Shown in pieces: positions 1 through 9,265 of a stretch of 64,000 bases of DNA (positions are counted from its first letter, which is position 1; every line of letters begins with the position of its first letter). Both the position numbers and the translations under genes were made by a program. This stretch comes from NP936 sp002726085 (lineage in GTDB: Bacteria > Acidobacteriota > Vicinamibacteria > Vicinamibacterales > UBA8438), in NCBI GenBank assembly GCA_036012905.1, contig DASCQF010000110.1, positions 1 to 64,000 of the forward strand, in the 5' to 3' direction. The notes beneath the pieces were generated by a model that saw only the letters and a program-made list of their open reading frames with translations, searched no databases and was not told where the DNA came from.

Positions 1-11
1 AGTAATCGTAT

Positions 12-30
12 CCCCCGGCAATGCCGGGGG
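12..30. repeat. subterminal hairpin of the IS, 3' side of tnpA
   Basis: CCCCCGGC (12-19) pairs with GCCGGGGG (23-30) around a three-base loop. A second hairpin, GCCGCT/AGCGGC (43-48 with 52-57), follows. They lie just beyond the 3' end of the transposase gene and probably form the TnpA-recognised end. Confidence 0.65.
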
Positions 31-91
31 CTTTAGTTGTGAGCCGCTCAAAGCGGCCTGACGTGGCCGCTACGCGTCCACTTGGGCCACC

Positions 92-535
92 CTACGGGTG
101 GCTGCGTGCATCCAACCGGAGCTGCTCTTGCCGACGATCTTCCACTTCCTGCGCCCGGATATACGCGCGAACCGCCCGCTCATCCCGACCCAGCGTGGAC
201 ACGAAGTAGCCCCGGGCCCAAAAATGCTGCCCCACAAAGCTGCGCGACCGCCCGGCAAACTCCCGGGCGATGTAGATCGCGCTCTTCCCCTTGATGTACC
301 CGATCACCTGCGCCACCGCGTACTTCGGAGGAATCGACAACATCATGTGAACGTGGTCGGCCATCAGATGCCCTTCTTCCACCTCGCTCTCCCGCTGCCG
401 CGCCAATCGCCGGAACACCTCCCCCAAATACCGCCGCAGCTCCCCGTAGATCGCCTTCTTGCGGTATTTCGGGATGAACACGACGTGATACTGACATGCC
501 CACTTCGAGTGATTTAGACTGCGATAGTTCGTCAT
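92..535 (-). CDS. tnpA: IS200-type TnpA transposase
   Basis: 147-residue Y1 HUH transposase, the usual length of the family. The HUH metal-binding motif is H61-V62-H63 within ADHVHMM, and the likely nucleophilic tyrosine is Y125 in RAYIRAQ. The enzyme would excise and insert the element as single-stranded DNA by recognising the subterminal hairpins. The ATG at 533-535 is preceded on the minus strand by an AAAGGGGA-type ribosome site. The N-terminal block with YHVVFIPKYRKK is typical of IS200 TnpA rather than of the more distant REP-associated transposases. The frame is intact, so the element could still be active. Confidence 0.9.
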   Translation of the reverse strand: MTNYRSLNHSKWACQYHVVFIPKYRKKAIYGELRRYLGEVFRRLARQRESEVEEGHLMADHVHMMLSIPPKYAVAQVIGYIKGKSAIYIAREFAGRSRSFVGQHFWARGYFVSTLGRDERAVRAYIRAQEVEDRRQEQLRLDARSHP

Positions 536-619
536 GGGGACTCCCCTTTCGTGATGCGTTGCGGCTCACGTGGGGGAGTTCCTCATTCCAATCCCGGAAC
601 TGTCAAACTCTGGGTGCCG

Positions 620-636
620 CCCCGGCAAAGCCGGGG
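620..636. repeat. subterminal hairpin of the IS, 5' side of tnpA
   Basis: CCCCGGC (620-626), loop AAA, GCCGGGG (630-636). The stem matches the hairpin at 12-30, as expected for the two ends of one IS200-type element. The region between it and tnpA also holds ACTCCCC (540-546) facing GGGGAGT (573-579), which could sequester the transposase ribosome site. Confidence 0.65.
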
Positions 637-655
637 GGTCTCTCACGCTGACTAG

Positions 656-2880
656 CGCGCGCTCCAGGACGATCCAGACCGGCCGGAGTACCGGATTGCC
701 CTCCAGCGCGCCATGATCAACGCCTCGCGCGCGCACATTACGGTGGGGCGCGCCTTTGAGGCGCAGCAGGAGCTGTCGGCCGCGCTCCGCGAGTTTCGGT
801 CGGCGGCGGAGTACGACCCATCGAACAGCGAAGTGTCGGCGCGCGCTCAGGCCCTCGAGCGGACGATCCGCGAGCGGATCGAGGCCGCCCGACCGCCGGC
901 CCCGATCGAGGCGATGCGCGAGCAGGCCCGCGTGGAGACGGCGCCGCCGTTGTTGAACCCGGCGTCGCGCGACCCGCTGGTGCTCGAATTTCGGGGATCC
1001 TTGCAGGACCTCATCGACTCTATTGGGGACTTGACCGGGATCAACGTCACATTCGACGAGCAGTTCGAGGACCGCCAGCTCGACCTTCGCATCGACGGTT
1101 TGACGCTCGAGGAGACGCTCGACCACGTGCTGTCGACCAATCAGACCTTCTACAAGGTTCTGAATCCGCGGACCATCATCGTGGTGCCGGAGACGCAGCA
1201 AAAGCGGACGCAGTATGACGAGCAAGTCATCCGCACGTTCTACGTGTCGCACGCCGACGTCCAGGAACTGTCGCAGTTGCTGAGCCAGATCGTGCGAGTA
1301 CCCCAGATGGCGGTGCAGCCCCAGGTGATCCCGAACGCTGTCGCCAACTCGATCACCGTGCGTGCGACGACGGGGGTAACGGCGATCGTCGAGCAGGTGA
1401 TCGCCGCCAACGACAAGCCGGCCGCAGAGATCATCATCGACGTCGAGATTCTGGAGGTCAACCGCGAACGCGCGAAGCAGTATGGCCTGAACCTGACCGA
1501 TTATGCGCTGGGCGGAGTGTTCTCGCCCGAGGTCGCGCCGCTCGCTGACGGGCCCGTTCCGTCCTTCAATCTCAACACCATTTCCCGGGGGGTGAGCACC
1601 GCCGATTTCTATCTGGGCGTGCCGGCCGCCTTCGTGCGTTTTCTGGAGTCCGATTCCAACACCAATCTCGTGGCGAACCCGCAACTGCGGGGACAGGAGG
1701 GCCAGCTGATGACCCTCAGCCTTGGCGAGGAAATCCCGGTTCCATCGACCTCGTTCACCCCGGTCGCGACCGGCGGGCCGAACGTCAACCCGTTGACGTC
1801 GTTCGTCTACCGGGATGTCGGGGTCAACGTCGAGATGACGCCTCGGGTGACCTTCGAAAACGAGATCGTCATCGACTTGCGTGTCGAGAACAGCACGCTC
1901 GGGGCGAACATCGACGTGGCCGGTGTCTCGCTGCCCACGTTTGGGTCGCGGGAGGTGGTGACCCGGCTCCGGTTGCGCGATGGTGAGTCGAACCTGCTGG
2001 CCGGTCTGCTGCGCGAAGAGGACCGCCGGACGCTGCGCGGGTTCCCCGGCATCTCGCAGGTGCCGATTCTGCGAAAGCTCTTCGGCGACTCGGACTCGTC
2101 GCGTCGACAGACCGACATCGTGATGCTGCTCACGCCGCGGATTGTGCGCACCCATGAGCTGACGCAGCGAGACGTCAGCCCGATTCACATCGGGACCCAG
2201 GCGAACTTCGGGCTGACAGGGCCGCCCCCGCTGATCGCCCCGCAGCCGGACGCCGGCGTTCCCGACGCCGCTGCGCCGGACGCTCAGAGCCCGTTGCCGT
2301 TGCCCCCCGTGCCAGCGCCCCCGGCTGGCACCGTCGACACCCCGGGTGCCCCGACGCCGTTGCCCGATGCGCCGGCCCCGGACCCGCTCGGGCCGGTGCC
2401 GCCTGAGGTCCCGGCGCCGGTCGAGCCGGAGTTGGAGACGGCGACCACGACCCCGGATGTGTCGGCGTTGGTTCAAGTGCTGGTCACGCCACCCACTGCG
2501 CAGTTCCGTGTCGGTGGTGGCCCTACACGGTACCGATATCGCTCAGCGGAGCGTCCCAGCTATCGAGCATCTCGCTGACCATGTTCTTCGACCCGAACGT
2601 GTTGCAGATGAAGGCGGTGCAGGAGGGCAGTTTCTTGCGACAAGGTGGCACCGAGGTCTTTTTCACGCAGCAGGTCGATGCGGAGGCCGGCCGCATCGAC
2701 ATCACCGCGACGCGCATGAACGATGCCAGCGGCGCGGCCGGGGCGGGGCTGTTGGCGGGGCTGCTGTTCGACGCGATCGGGCCCGGTTCGGTTACACTCG
2801 AATCTAGCGGCACCGCGGTGACACCGCTCGGCGCGTCTCTGCCGCTGCAGTTCAATCCAGTGACCCTGACCGTGGAGTGA
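656..2880 (+). pseudogene. secretin (GspD/PilQ type) with cohesin-like C-terminus, 5'-truncated by IS and frameshifted
   Basis: Outer-membrane secretin of a type II secretion or type IV pilus system. The reading frame opens at 656, directly after the IS, with no start codon there (TAG at 653-655), and reads ALQDDPDRPEYRIALQRAM, a TPR-like segment that is clearly mid-protein. The first ATG (713) is therefore probably not the native start. After the TPR part come an STN/N-domain (DLIDSIGDLTGINVTFDEQF), a secretin N1-like domain and the secretin core (EIIIDVEILEVNRERAKQYG to DIVMLLTPRIVRT). A Pro/Ala-rich linker leads to a cohesin-like domain. That domain is split: the main frame ends at 2578, while the rest (PYTVPISLSGASQLSSISL, then MFFDPNVLQMKAVQ...) lies one frame over from 2524 to 2880. 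Restoring one C in CCC 2521-2523 rejoins them. A pseudopilin gene follows after 7 nt. Confidence 0.85.
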
Positions 2881-2887
2881 CAGGCGC

Positions 2888-3403
2888 ATGGCGCCCCCTC
2901 AGTCTGGTGCGGCCAAACCGACCCATTACGCGCGCTTGCGAGCAGCGCGAGGCTGCAGCTTCGTAGAATTACTGGTCGTCAGCGCAATCCTGCTGATCCT
3001 TGCCTCGGCCGTGCTCCCGCTGAGCAAGGTCACCATGCAGCGCCAACGGGAGGCGGAGCTGCGTCGGGCACTTCGTGAGATGCGCACGGCAATCGATAGG
3101 CACAAAGACTCGGTCGATCTCGGGCTCATCGGCGGACCGAACGTGGAGGCCGGCAGCCAAGGATATCCCCCCGATCTCGAGACCCTGGTCGAAGGCGTTG
3201 AGGTGCTCAATGATGCCTCGGGAACCAAGCTCCGCTTTCTTCGACGTATTCCGTTCGACCCGATGACCAAGAGTATCGAGTGGGGACTGCGCTCCTATCA
3301 GGACGAGCCCGATTCAACGAGCTGGGGTGGGGACAACGTGTATGACGTCTACACGGAGTCGAAGGCGACGGCGCTCGACGGTACCACATACAGCGAGTGG
3401 TGA
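2888..3403 (+). CDS. type II secretion/type IV pilus pseudopilin (GspG-like)
   Basis: 171-residue protein with a class III prepilin leader: RG|CSFVELLVVSAILLILAS, cleavage predicted after Gly, Glu at +5 of the mature chain, then a roughly 20-residue hydrophobic helix. The leader is long (about 23 residues) and +1 is Cys instead of the common Phe. The globular part (FDPMTKSIEWGLRSY...) resembles the GspG family, which ends in a short calcium-binding beta-sheet. It starts 7 nt after the secretin frame and would be processed by a prepilin peptidase not encoded in the window. It probably assembles with the next gene product in a pseudopilus. Confidence 0.8.
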   Translation: MAPPQSGAAKPTHYARLRAARGCSFVELLVVSAILLILASAVLPLSKVTMQRQREAELRRALREMRTAIDRHKDSVDLGLIGGPNVEAGSQGYPPDLETLVEGVEVLNDASGTKLRFLRRIPFDPMTKSIEWGLRSYQDEPDSTSWGGDNVYDVYTESKATALDGTTYSEW

Positions 3404-3867
3404 TGCGTGATGTGCGATGTGTGATGAATAAGCGGTGGGAGCGGTGGCGGCGACCCGGTCGCGAGGGCACCGGCGATGGCCGGACGATGGACTCGGGCTG
3501 GACGCTGGTCGAGATGATGGTCGTCATCTCGCTCGTCGTCATCATGGCCGGTATCGCGGTTATCAGCTACGGGACGGCGACGACCCGCTCGCGCGAGGCG
3601 GTCCTGATGGAAGATCTCTTCCGGATGCGTGATGCGATCGACCAGTATTACGCAGACCGCAACGAGTATCCCGCCTCGCTCGACATGCTAGTGAGCGAAG
3701 GGTATATCCGAGCCATCCCGGACGATCCCTTCACCAATTCGAACACGAGCTGGCAGACGACCCTGGCGGAATACGATCCGAGCGACCCGCTCTCTCAGGG
3801 AATCTACGATGTCCGGAGCGGCGCGGAGGGTCTGGCGATTGACGGGTCGCCCTACGCCGAGTGGTAA
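3397..3867 (+). CDS. type II secretion/type IV pilus pseudopilin (GspG-like)
   Basis: Second pseudopilin, overlapping the previous stop if the first ATG is used (156 residues). ATG at 3424 or 3487 are alternatives; the stretch TGATGCGTGATGTGCGATGTGTGATG contributes several in-frame starts and no clear ribosome site decides. The prepilin site is SG|WTLVEMMVVISLVVIMAG with Glu at +5. The C-terminal half (YPASLDMLVSEGYIRAIPDDPFT ... GIYDVRSGAEGLAIDGSPYAEW) is typical GspG and shares the terminal Ser/Tyr-Glu-Trp with its neighbour, so the two are paralogues. It converges on the next gene with 3 nt between stops. Confidence 0.82.
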   Translation: MVMRDVRCVMNKRWERWRRPGREGTGDGRTMDSGWTLVEMMVVISLVVIMAGIAVISYGTATTRSREAVLMEDLFRMRDAIDQYYADRNEYPASLDMLVSEGYIRAIPDDPFTNSNTSWQTTLAEYDPSDPLSQGIYDVRSGAEGLAIDGSPYAEW

Positions 3868-3870
3868 GGA

Positions 3871-4710
3871 CTATCGACGTGGTGAAGAGCCGAGCGTGGC
3901 ACCGCCACCGTTTGGTCGCTGCCTGCCGGCACCGGGACTGTTGCCCCCCGGAGCGTTGACACCGGGTTGCCGCCCCGCATCGCCAGGACGTTGACCGCCA
4001 CGGGCGCCACCGAAGGACTGTTGGGCGCCCTGCCCATTCCCGCCCAGTCCGCCGCCGATTCCCGGCTGCACGCCGACACCCTGACCGCCGGGGACACCCG
4101 CGCCAAGCCCGGGCTGTGTCGCCTGTGGGAGGTAGACGAATAGCCATTCGTCGTAGCGATCAGCCTCGTTGTAGAGCGCCATCGAGGTGGCGGTCGAGCG
4201 GCTGACCACGCCGATGATGCCGCCGGCCCCCTCGTTGAATTCAGCTGCGGCCGTGCTGAGCCGCGAGGATGAGGAGCCGCCAGAGGCGTCCTGATTCACC
4301 CTGGACAGGCTGGCAGACGGCTGTTGCTGCACGACACCGGCCTGGCCGGACGTTGCGGCGAGTTGCTCCCCCGACGCGCCTTGCACCGAGCCTTGGGTCA
4401 GCACTTCGAACTCGGCCCCGGTCATCGGGTCGGTGTAGGCCCGGCGCAAGAACCGCTGCTCGACGAGCAAGTCCATGTCGGTCGGATACGCGCCCACGAA
4501 TTGCCGCTGATACAGCTCGATCGCCCGCATGTACTGCTCGCCGCGGAAGATCAGCTCCGCCTCCTTCTCACGCTTGGCCCAGGTGCGCCAGGTCGGCATG
4601 ATCATCGACATCACGATGCCCATGATTGCTATGGAGACCAGCAGCCCCGCCATGGCATAGCCAGCGTCGGTGATTCGCCCGATCAACCCACATTGTTCGC
4701 GTAAACCCAT
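3871..4710 (-). CDS. prepilin-like protein with Gly-rich C-terminus
   Basis: 279-residue protein with an N-terminal pilin-type signal (DAGYAMAGLLVSIAIMGIVMSM): Gly before a hydrophobic helix, but the Glu normally at +5 is Gly. The region after the helix (KREKEAELIFRGEQYMRAIELYQRQF ... DMDLLVEQRFLRRAYTDPMTG) matches pseudopilins of type II/IV systems. From about residue 200 it is almost entirely Gly, Gln, Pro and Ala, a low-complexity tail not found in ordinary pseudopilins. It is transcribed against the other two pseudopilin genes and divergently from the PKD lipoprotein gene (18-21 nt between starts). Function inferred as a minor pseudopilin; without Glu5 it may be a tip component, as GspK lacks it too. 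Confidence 0.7.
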   Translation of the reverse strand: MGLREQCGLIGRITDAGYAMAGLLVSIAIMGIVMSMIMPTWRTWAKREKEAELIFRGEQYMRAIELYQRQFVGAYPTDMDLLVEQRFLRRAYTDPMTGAEFEVLTQGSVQGASGEQLAATSGQAGVVQQQPSASLSRVNQDASGGSSSSRLSTAAAEFNEGAGGIIGVVSRSTATSMALYNEADRYDEWLFVYLPQATQPGLGAGVPGGQGVGVQPGIGGGLGGNGQGAQQSFGGARGGQRPGDAGRQPGVNAPGGNSPGAGRQRPNGGGATLGSSPRR

Positions 4711-4731
4711 GCCGATACTATCCCTTAGGTG

Positions 4732-6388
4732 ATGCTACCACGCATGCGATCCAATCTTGTTTGCCGAGTCTTGCCGGTCGTAGCGAGTCTTGCCGCCGTG
4801 GTTTCTATCGGCTCCTGCGATAAGGTCCCGCTGCTGGCTCCGACAGCGTCGGTCATGACCATCGTCTCAAGCCGAAGCGTTCTGCCGGTCAACGGTACGG
4901 CGCAGATCAAAGCGACGGTCATCGAGCAAAGTGGTACCCCGGCACACAATGGCACACTGGTCACGTTTACGACGACTCTCGGCACCCTGGAGCCGCAGGA
5001 AGCGGTGACCAGCAATGGTCAGGCCGTGGTCACGCTCAAAGCCGGCGCGCAGTCCGGCACGGCGTCGCTTGTCGCATTCTCCGGCAGCGCGCGAACCGAG
5101 ACCCCGATCACCGTGCTGATTGGCGGTGCGGCCGCGACCGCGGTGTCTGTGACCGCAAACCCGGCACTGGTTCCCTCGACCGGCGGAACCGTTACGATCG
5201 CCGCTACGGTGAGCGATGCTGACGGCAACAGTCTGGCCGGCGTGCCGGTGTCGTTCTCGACCACCGCCGGTACGCTCGGTGCCACGCGTGTCAACAGCGC
5301 TGCCGGGGGTGAAGCGACGACCACGCTGACCACCAGCAGCGCCGCCACGGTGACTGCCACCGCCGGTTCTCGCTCCGCGACCGTGGCAGTGGCCGTTAAC
5401 GACGCGCCGACGGTTGTTGTTACTACGACCACCACGACACCGACGGTCGCGGAAGCAACGGTATTCAGCGTCGTGACCACCGCGCCGGGTAGCCCGATTA
5501 GCAGTGCCTCGATCGACTTCGGCGATGGCGCTTCGTTGTCGCTGGGTAGTCTCACCGGCACCACGAGCGTGTCGCATGTCTACACGGTTGCTGGCAACTA
5601 TACCGTCGTGGCGACCGCCATCGATAACAGTGGGCAACAGGTCTCGGTGTCGACCGTCATCACCGTGGTGGCCCAGACCCCGCTGAATGTCACCCTGACA
5701 AGCTCGACGACGAGCCCAACCCTGAACACGCCAGTGGCCTTCTCGGCGACGGTCACACCCACCACCGTTGCAATCGTGCGATACGAGTGGGCCTTCGGTG
5801 ACGGCGGTCGCACAAGACGGCCGGGAGGGCACTGGGCAGCTGCAGGTGCTCATTGGCCAGACCGCGCCAACTGCGAGCTTTGTGTTCTCGCCGTCCGCAC
5901 CCACAACGGTGACGACGGTACAGTTCAACGCGTCCGGGTCATCGTCGCCGACGGGTACGACGATCGACGGGTATGCGTGGAGCTTCGGGGACGGCTCCAC
6001 CGGCACGGGCGTCACGACGAGCCACGCCTTCACTGCGGCCGGCGTCTACAATGTAGTGCTGACCGTGACCGACAGTGCCGGGGAGACCGACTCGACCACA
6101 TCGGCCGTCACCGTGGCGGCGGCCTCGCCGACAGCGAACTTCGTCTTCTCGCCGACGACGCCCGCAGCGGGAGTGAACGTCCAGTTCAACGGGACCCAGT
6201 CGACCGCCCCGGCGGGCAGGACCATCACCCTTTATGAGTGGAACTTCGGCGACGGGATCATCGAAACGGGCGCGTCGGCACTGGTGGGTCACGTGTTCGA
6301 AACTGCCGGCACAGTCACCGTAACCTTGACGGTGACCGACAGCGCCGGCGCAACGGCAACGACGTCGAAGACGGTCTCCGTATCGTGA
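4732..6388 (+). pseudogene. Ig-like/PKD-repeat lipoprotein, internal frame break
   Basis: Exported lipoprotein built of beta-sandwich repeats. A hydrophobic leader ends in IGSC (lipobox, Cys near residue 30; GTG 4729, ATG 4732 or ATG 4744 could be the start). Two bacterial Ig-like (Big-1-type) domains follow, then PKD domains marked by FGDG (IDFGDGASL, YEWAFGDGG, YAWSFGDGS, YEWNFGDGI). The frame holding the N-terminal part loses meaning after YEWAFGDGG at about 5808, while TAVAQDGREGTGQLQVLIG and two further PKD domains continue one frame over, from about 5801 to 6388. The junction GGTGACGGCGGT reads sensibly in both frames, suggesting a deletion between two copies of this sequence inside one PKD domain. 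Surface adhesion or scaffold role is inferred only from domain type. Confidence 0.75.
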
Positions 6389-6452
6389 CGGGCCACCGCA
6401 TCGAGAACGGCCCGAAGCCTGGAGGCGATGACTCAGCCAAGGAAGATCGGCG

Positions 6453-8195
6453 TCATCCGGTGACGGCCGGCCAACCGCGCGCGGAATGCCGGCGGTAAAG
6501 GAACCATCCGCAGGCCAGCGCGACAGCGAGACACGGCAGCGCCCTCCACCGCCCGGGCAGCAGCAACGCGCCCACTCCGAACAGCGTGCCGTACACCAGT
6601 GCCACCCCGGCCATCCAGTCGAGCAACTGGCCCCGGATCGGCTCCGGGGGCGGCGCGCCCGCGGCGGCAGCCACGCGCCGCCACCCGGGACCGCCCGGAC
6701 GGACTCGGGTGAAGAAGGCAACCAGGGTCTGATCTGGTTCGGGCGACGTCAGCCAGGTGACGGCAAGCCAGCACGCGGTCGTCCAGGTGACCAGATAGAG
6801 CAGGGACTCGGGAAACGTCACCGAGGTGAACAGCGAGAGCCAAACGAGGCCGACCACGGGCGCAACCATCGCCGTGATCTCGGACCAGGCGTTCACCCGC
6901 CACCAGTACCACCGCAGGATCAAGACCAGCCCGATGCCGGCGCCCGATTCCAGAATGAGCTCCCAGGCCTGTCGCACCGTCTCGAGATACAGCGTGACGC
7001 CGGCGCTGGCGGCCATGACGCCCAGCGTGGTGAGCCTGGCGACGCGCACGTAGTGTGCGTCGGTTCGATCGGGTCTCAGAAACCGCGCGTACACGTCGTG
7101 AACCAGATACGACGTGCCCCAGTTGAGTTGGGTCGACATCGTGGACATGAACGCCGCGACGAAGCCGCCGAGCACCAGACCGCGCCAGCCGACCGGTAGA
7201 TGGTCGCGCATGATCATGGCGTAGCCGGCCTCGCGGTCGGCGATGTCGGGATAGAGTACCAGGGTCGCCAGACCAGCTAGTATCCAGGGCCAGGGGCGCA
7301 CGCAGTAATGCGCCAGGGTGAACCAGAGCGTCGCCAGCATGGAGTGGCGCTCGTCGCGCGACGACATCATCCGCTGAGCCAGATAGCCACCGCCCCCTGG
7401 CTCTTGTCCCGGATACCAGCTCGCCCACCACTGCACACCGAGATAGGCGATGAACGCCGTCACCGAGAGCGTCAGGGTCGGGCCCTCCGATGCGGCTGGA
7501 CCACCGAGCGCAGGGAGAAAGTTGAAGGTCGACTCGGGGAGCTGATCGGCGAGTCCGGCCACCCCGCCGACCTCCTGGGCGCGCAGCGCGTAGACGGCAA
7601 CCGCCAGGGTGCCGGCCATCGCGAGTCCGAATTGGACCAGATCGGTCAGCACGACACCCCGGAGCCCTGACAGGGAGACGTACGCGCCGGTGAGCGCGAG
7701 GCCGGCGAACACAGCGGTCAGTCGGTCCCAGCCGAGGGTCACGCTGAGAATCTTGGCCATTGCCAGATTGACCCACCCGATGATCAGGCAGTTGACCGGC
7801 AACCCGAGATAGAGTGCGCGAAATCCACGCAGCAGCGCCGCGGGCCGTCCGCTGTAGCGCAGCTCGACGAATGCCACGTCGGTCAGAATGCCGGCGCGGC
7901 GCCAGAGCCGCGCGAAGAACAGCACGCTGAGCATGCTGCCCAGGGCAGCGCTCCACCAGATCCAGTTCCCAGCGATGCCATCCTGGGCGATGATGCCGGT
8001 CACCGCCAGTGGCGTGTCGGCGGCGAAGGTGGTCGCCACCATCGAGGTGCCGGCCAGCCACCACGGGAGCTCCCGCCCGGCCAGGAAGTACTGCGTGAGA
8101 CTTTCGCCTGCACGTCGCGCGGCCCGGGCCGCCACGAAGAACGGGAACAGGAGACAGGCAGCGAGAATGAGCCAATCGATCGCGGAAAGTGTCAC
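6453..8195 (-). CDS. sodium/solute symporter (SSS family), cluster copy 2
   Basis: 580-residue membrane protein of the SSS/SLC5 family, with about 13-14 hydrophobic helices. Family features are DYFLAGR-like YFLAGRELPWWLAGTSMVATTFAADTP in the first helices, LRGVVLTDLVQF in the core, and FMSTMSTQLNWGTSYLVHDVY late in the protein. The GTG start (8193-8195) overlaps the TGA of the upstream serine hydrolase gene as GTGA, indicating translational coupling; a longer reading frame upstream only shadows that gene. Last gene of the MurNAc recycling cluster, so a muropeptide-derived sugar or peptide is a plausible substrate, but the sequence alone does not show it. Confidence 0.85.
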   Translation of the reverse strand: MTLSAIDWLILAACLLFPFFVAARAARRAGESLTQYFLAGRELPWWLAGTSMVATTFAADTPLAVTGIIAQDGIAGNWIWWSAALGSMLSVLFFARLWRRAGILTDVAFVELRYSGRPAALLRGFRALYLGLPVNCLIIGWVNLAMAKILSVTLGWDRLTAVFAGLALTGAYVSLSGLRGVVLTDLVQFGLAMAGTLAVAVYALRAQEVGGVAGLADQLPESTFNFLPALGGPAASEGPTLTLSVTAFIAYLGVQWWASWYPGQEPGGGGYLAQRMMSSRDERHSMLATLWFTLAHYCVRPWPWILAGLATLVLYPDIADREAGYAMIMRDHLPVGWRGLVLGGFVAAFMSTMSTQLNWGTSYLVHDVYARFLRPDRTDAHYVRVARLTTLGVMAASAGVTLYLETVRQAWELILESGAGIGLVLILRWYWWRVNAWSEITAMVAPVVGLVWLSLFTSVTFPESLLYLVTWTTACWLAVTWLTSPEPDQTLVAFFTRVRPGGPGWRRVAAAAGAPPPEPIRGQLLDWMAGVALVYGTLFGVGALLLPGRWRALPCLAVALACGWFLYRRHSARGWPAVTG

Positions 8196-9265
8196 TGGGC
8201 CAGCGCCTGTACGATGGCGTCGTGGACGGCAGGACGCACCTCGAGAATCGCCTCGTTGTTCCGTGTCGGGTGCACCCGATTGGTCAGCAGCACGACATAG
8301 AGCTCCTGGCGTGGGTCGATCCACAACGACGTGCCGGTGAACCCGGTGTGTCCGATCGCCGCTGGCGACAGCCGGTGGCCGCACGAGGAGGTGGGGAGCA
8401 TCGTGTCCCACCCGAGGGCGCGCGAGCTGCCTGGCACGGTGCTGCGGCGCAGGAAACGCGCTAGGGTCGCCGGGTTGGCGAGGCGTGGGACGCCGGCCAC
8501 TGTGTCGAGAAGCGCTCGGGCGAAGCGGCCAACCGCCGGAGCGGTCCCGAACAGCCCCGTATGCCCCGCGACGCCACCAAGCGCCCACCCGTTCTCGTCG
8601 TGCACTTCGCCCGTCAGGAGTCGGCCACGCCATGCGTCGACCTCGGTTGGAGCGGTGCGCGACCGCCAGGCGACCGGGGGCCGGTAGCGCAGATCGCCAA
8701 GATCCGACCCACGCGACACCTGGTCGAACTGGGCGTCAACGCCGATGCCCCGAGCGGCGTCGGTGGCGATGAAGGCGAGCAAGATGAAACCGAGATCGCT
8801 GTATACCGACTGGCTCCCCGCCGCGTACTCGAGTGGCAACGTGCAGATGGCGTGTTGAAAGTCGCCGCGCCCGTGATGGTCGCGGAAGAACGGCAAGTGG
8901 GCGGTCAGGCCGCCGGCGTGCTCTAGCAGGTCGGCGATCGACACCCCGGCGCGATCTTCGCCGCGCCAGTCCGCTAGCCAGTGGGCGACCGGGTCCTCGA
9001 GGGTGACCGCCCCCTCGTCGACAAGCCGCATGAGCAAGGTCGTTGTCGCGAGCACCTTGGTGAGTGACGCGAGATCGAAGATGGTGTCGGGGGTGGCCGG
9101 CGCCGACTCGGCATCGTAGGACAGCGTCCCGCAGGCGTGCCTCCAGTACACGTCATTGCGTCGCCCGACCTCGATCGACGCGCAAGGGAAGACCCGCCGT
9201 TCGACCGCAGCGTCGAGTAGACCGGCCGCCGCCGCGAAGCGGGACGAGGCGGAACTAGGTGGCAT
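8192..9265 (-). CDS. serine hydrolase, beta-lactamase/AmpC-EstB fold, putative muramoyl amidase
   Basis: 357-residue serine hydrolase of the class C beta-lactamase/penicillin-binding family. The nucleophile motif is SxxK (SLTK, about residue 67), followed by YSD in place of the YxN motif, and HTG (GHTGFTGTS) in place of KTG. No signal peptide is evident. In Bacillus subtilis a protein of this family (AmiE/YbbE) removes peptide from MurNAc in the murQ operon. The position here between two symporters and downstream of murQ supports a similar muropeptide amidase role, inferred from context. Start overlaps the upstream symporter stop by 11 nt; its own stop overlaps the next start. Confidence 0.82.
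   Translation of the reverse strand: MPPSSASSRFAAAAGLLDAAVERRVFPCASIEVGRRNDVYWRHACGTLSYDAESAPATPDTIFDLASLTKVLATTTLLMRLVDEGAVTLEDPVAHWLADWRGEDRAGVSIADLLEHAGGLTAHLPFFRDHHGRGDFQHAICTLPLEYAAGSQSVYSDLGFILLAFIATDAARGIGVDAQFDQVSRGSDLGDLRYRPPVAWRSRTAPTEVDAWRGRLLTGEVHDENGWALGGVAGHTGLFGTAPAVGRFARALLDTVAGVPRLANPATLARFLRRSTVPGSSRALGWDTMLPTSSCGHRLSPAAIGHTGFTGTSLWIDPRQELYVVLLTNRVHPTRNNEAILEVRPAVHDAIVQALAQ

Larger units (their letters stand above)
11..650 (-). mobile_element. IS200/IS605-type insertion sequence
   Basis: A single transposase gene (92-535, minus) is flanked by GC-rich palindromes at 12-30 and 43-57 on one side and 620-636 on the other. Subterminal hairpins without terminal inverted repeats or target duplication are the usual arrangement of IS200/IS605 elements. 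The right boundary is set by the first sequence that reads as secretin coding (656 onward); the exact cleavage sites are not determined. No TnpB accessory gene is present, so this is an IS200-like, transposase-only element. Confidence 0.75.

Noticed and set aside
566..2476. 636-residue minus-strand open frame opposite the secretin
   Set aside because: Arg/Gly/His-rich shadow of a GC-rich gene; the plus strand has clear secretin motifs.
6433..8175. 580-residue second frame on the same strand as the symporter
   Set aside because: Composition is Arg-rich without membrane helices; the neighbouring frame is a clear SSS transporter.
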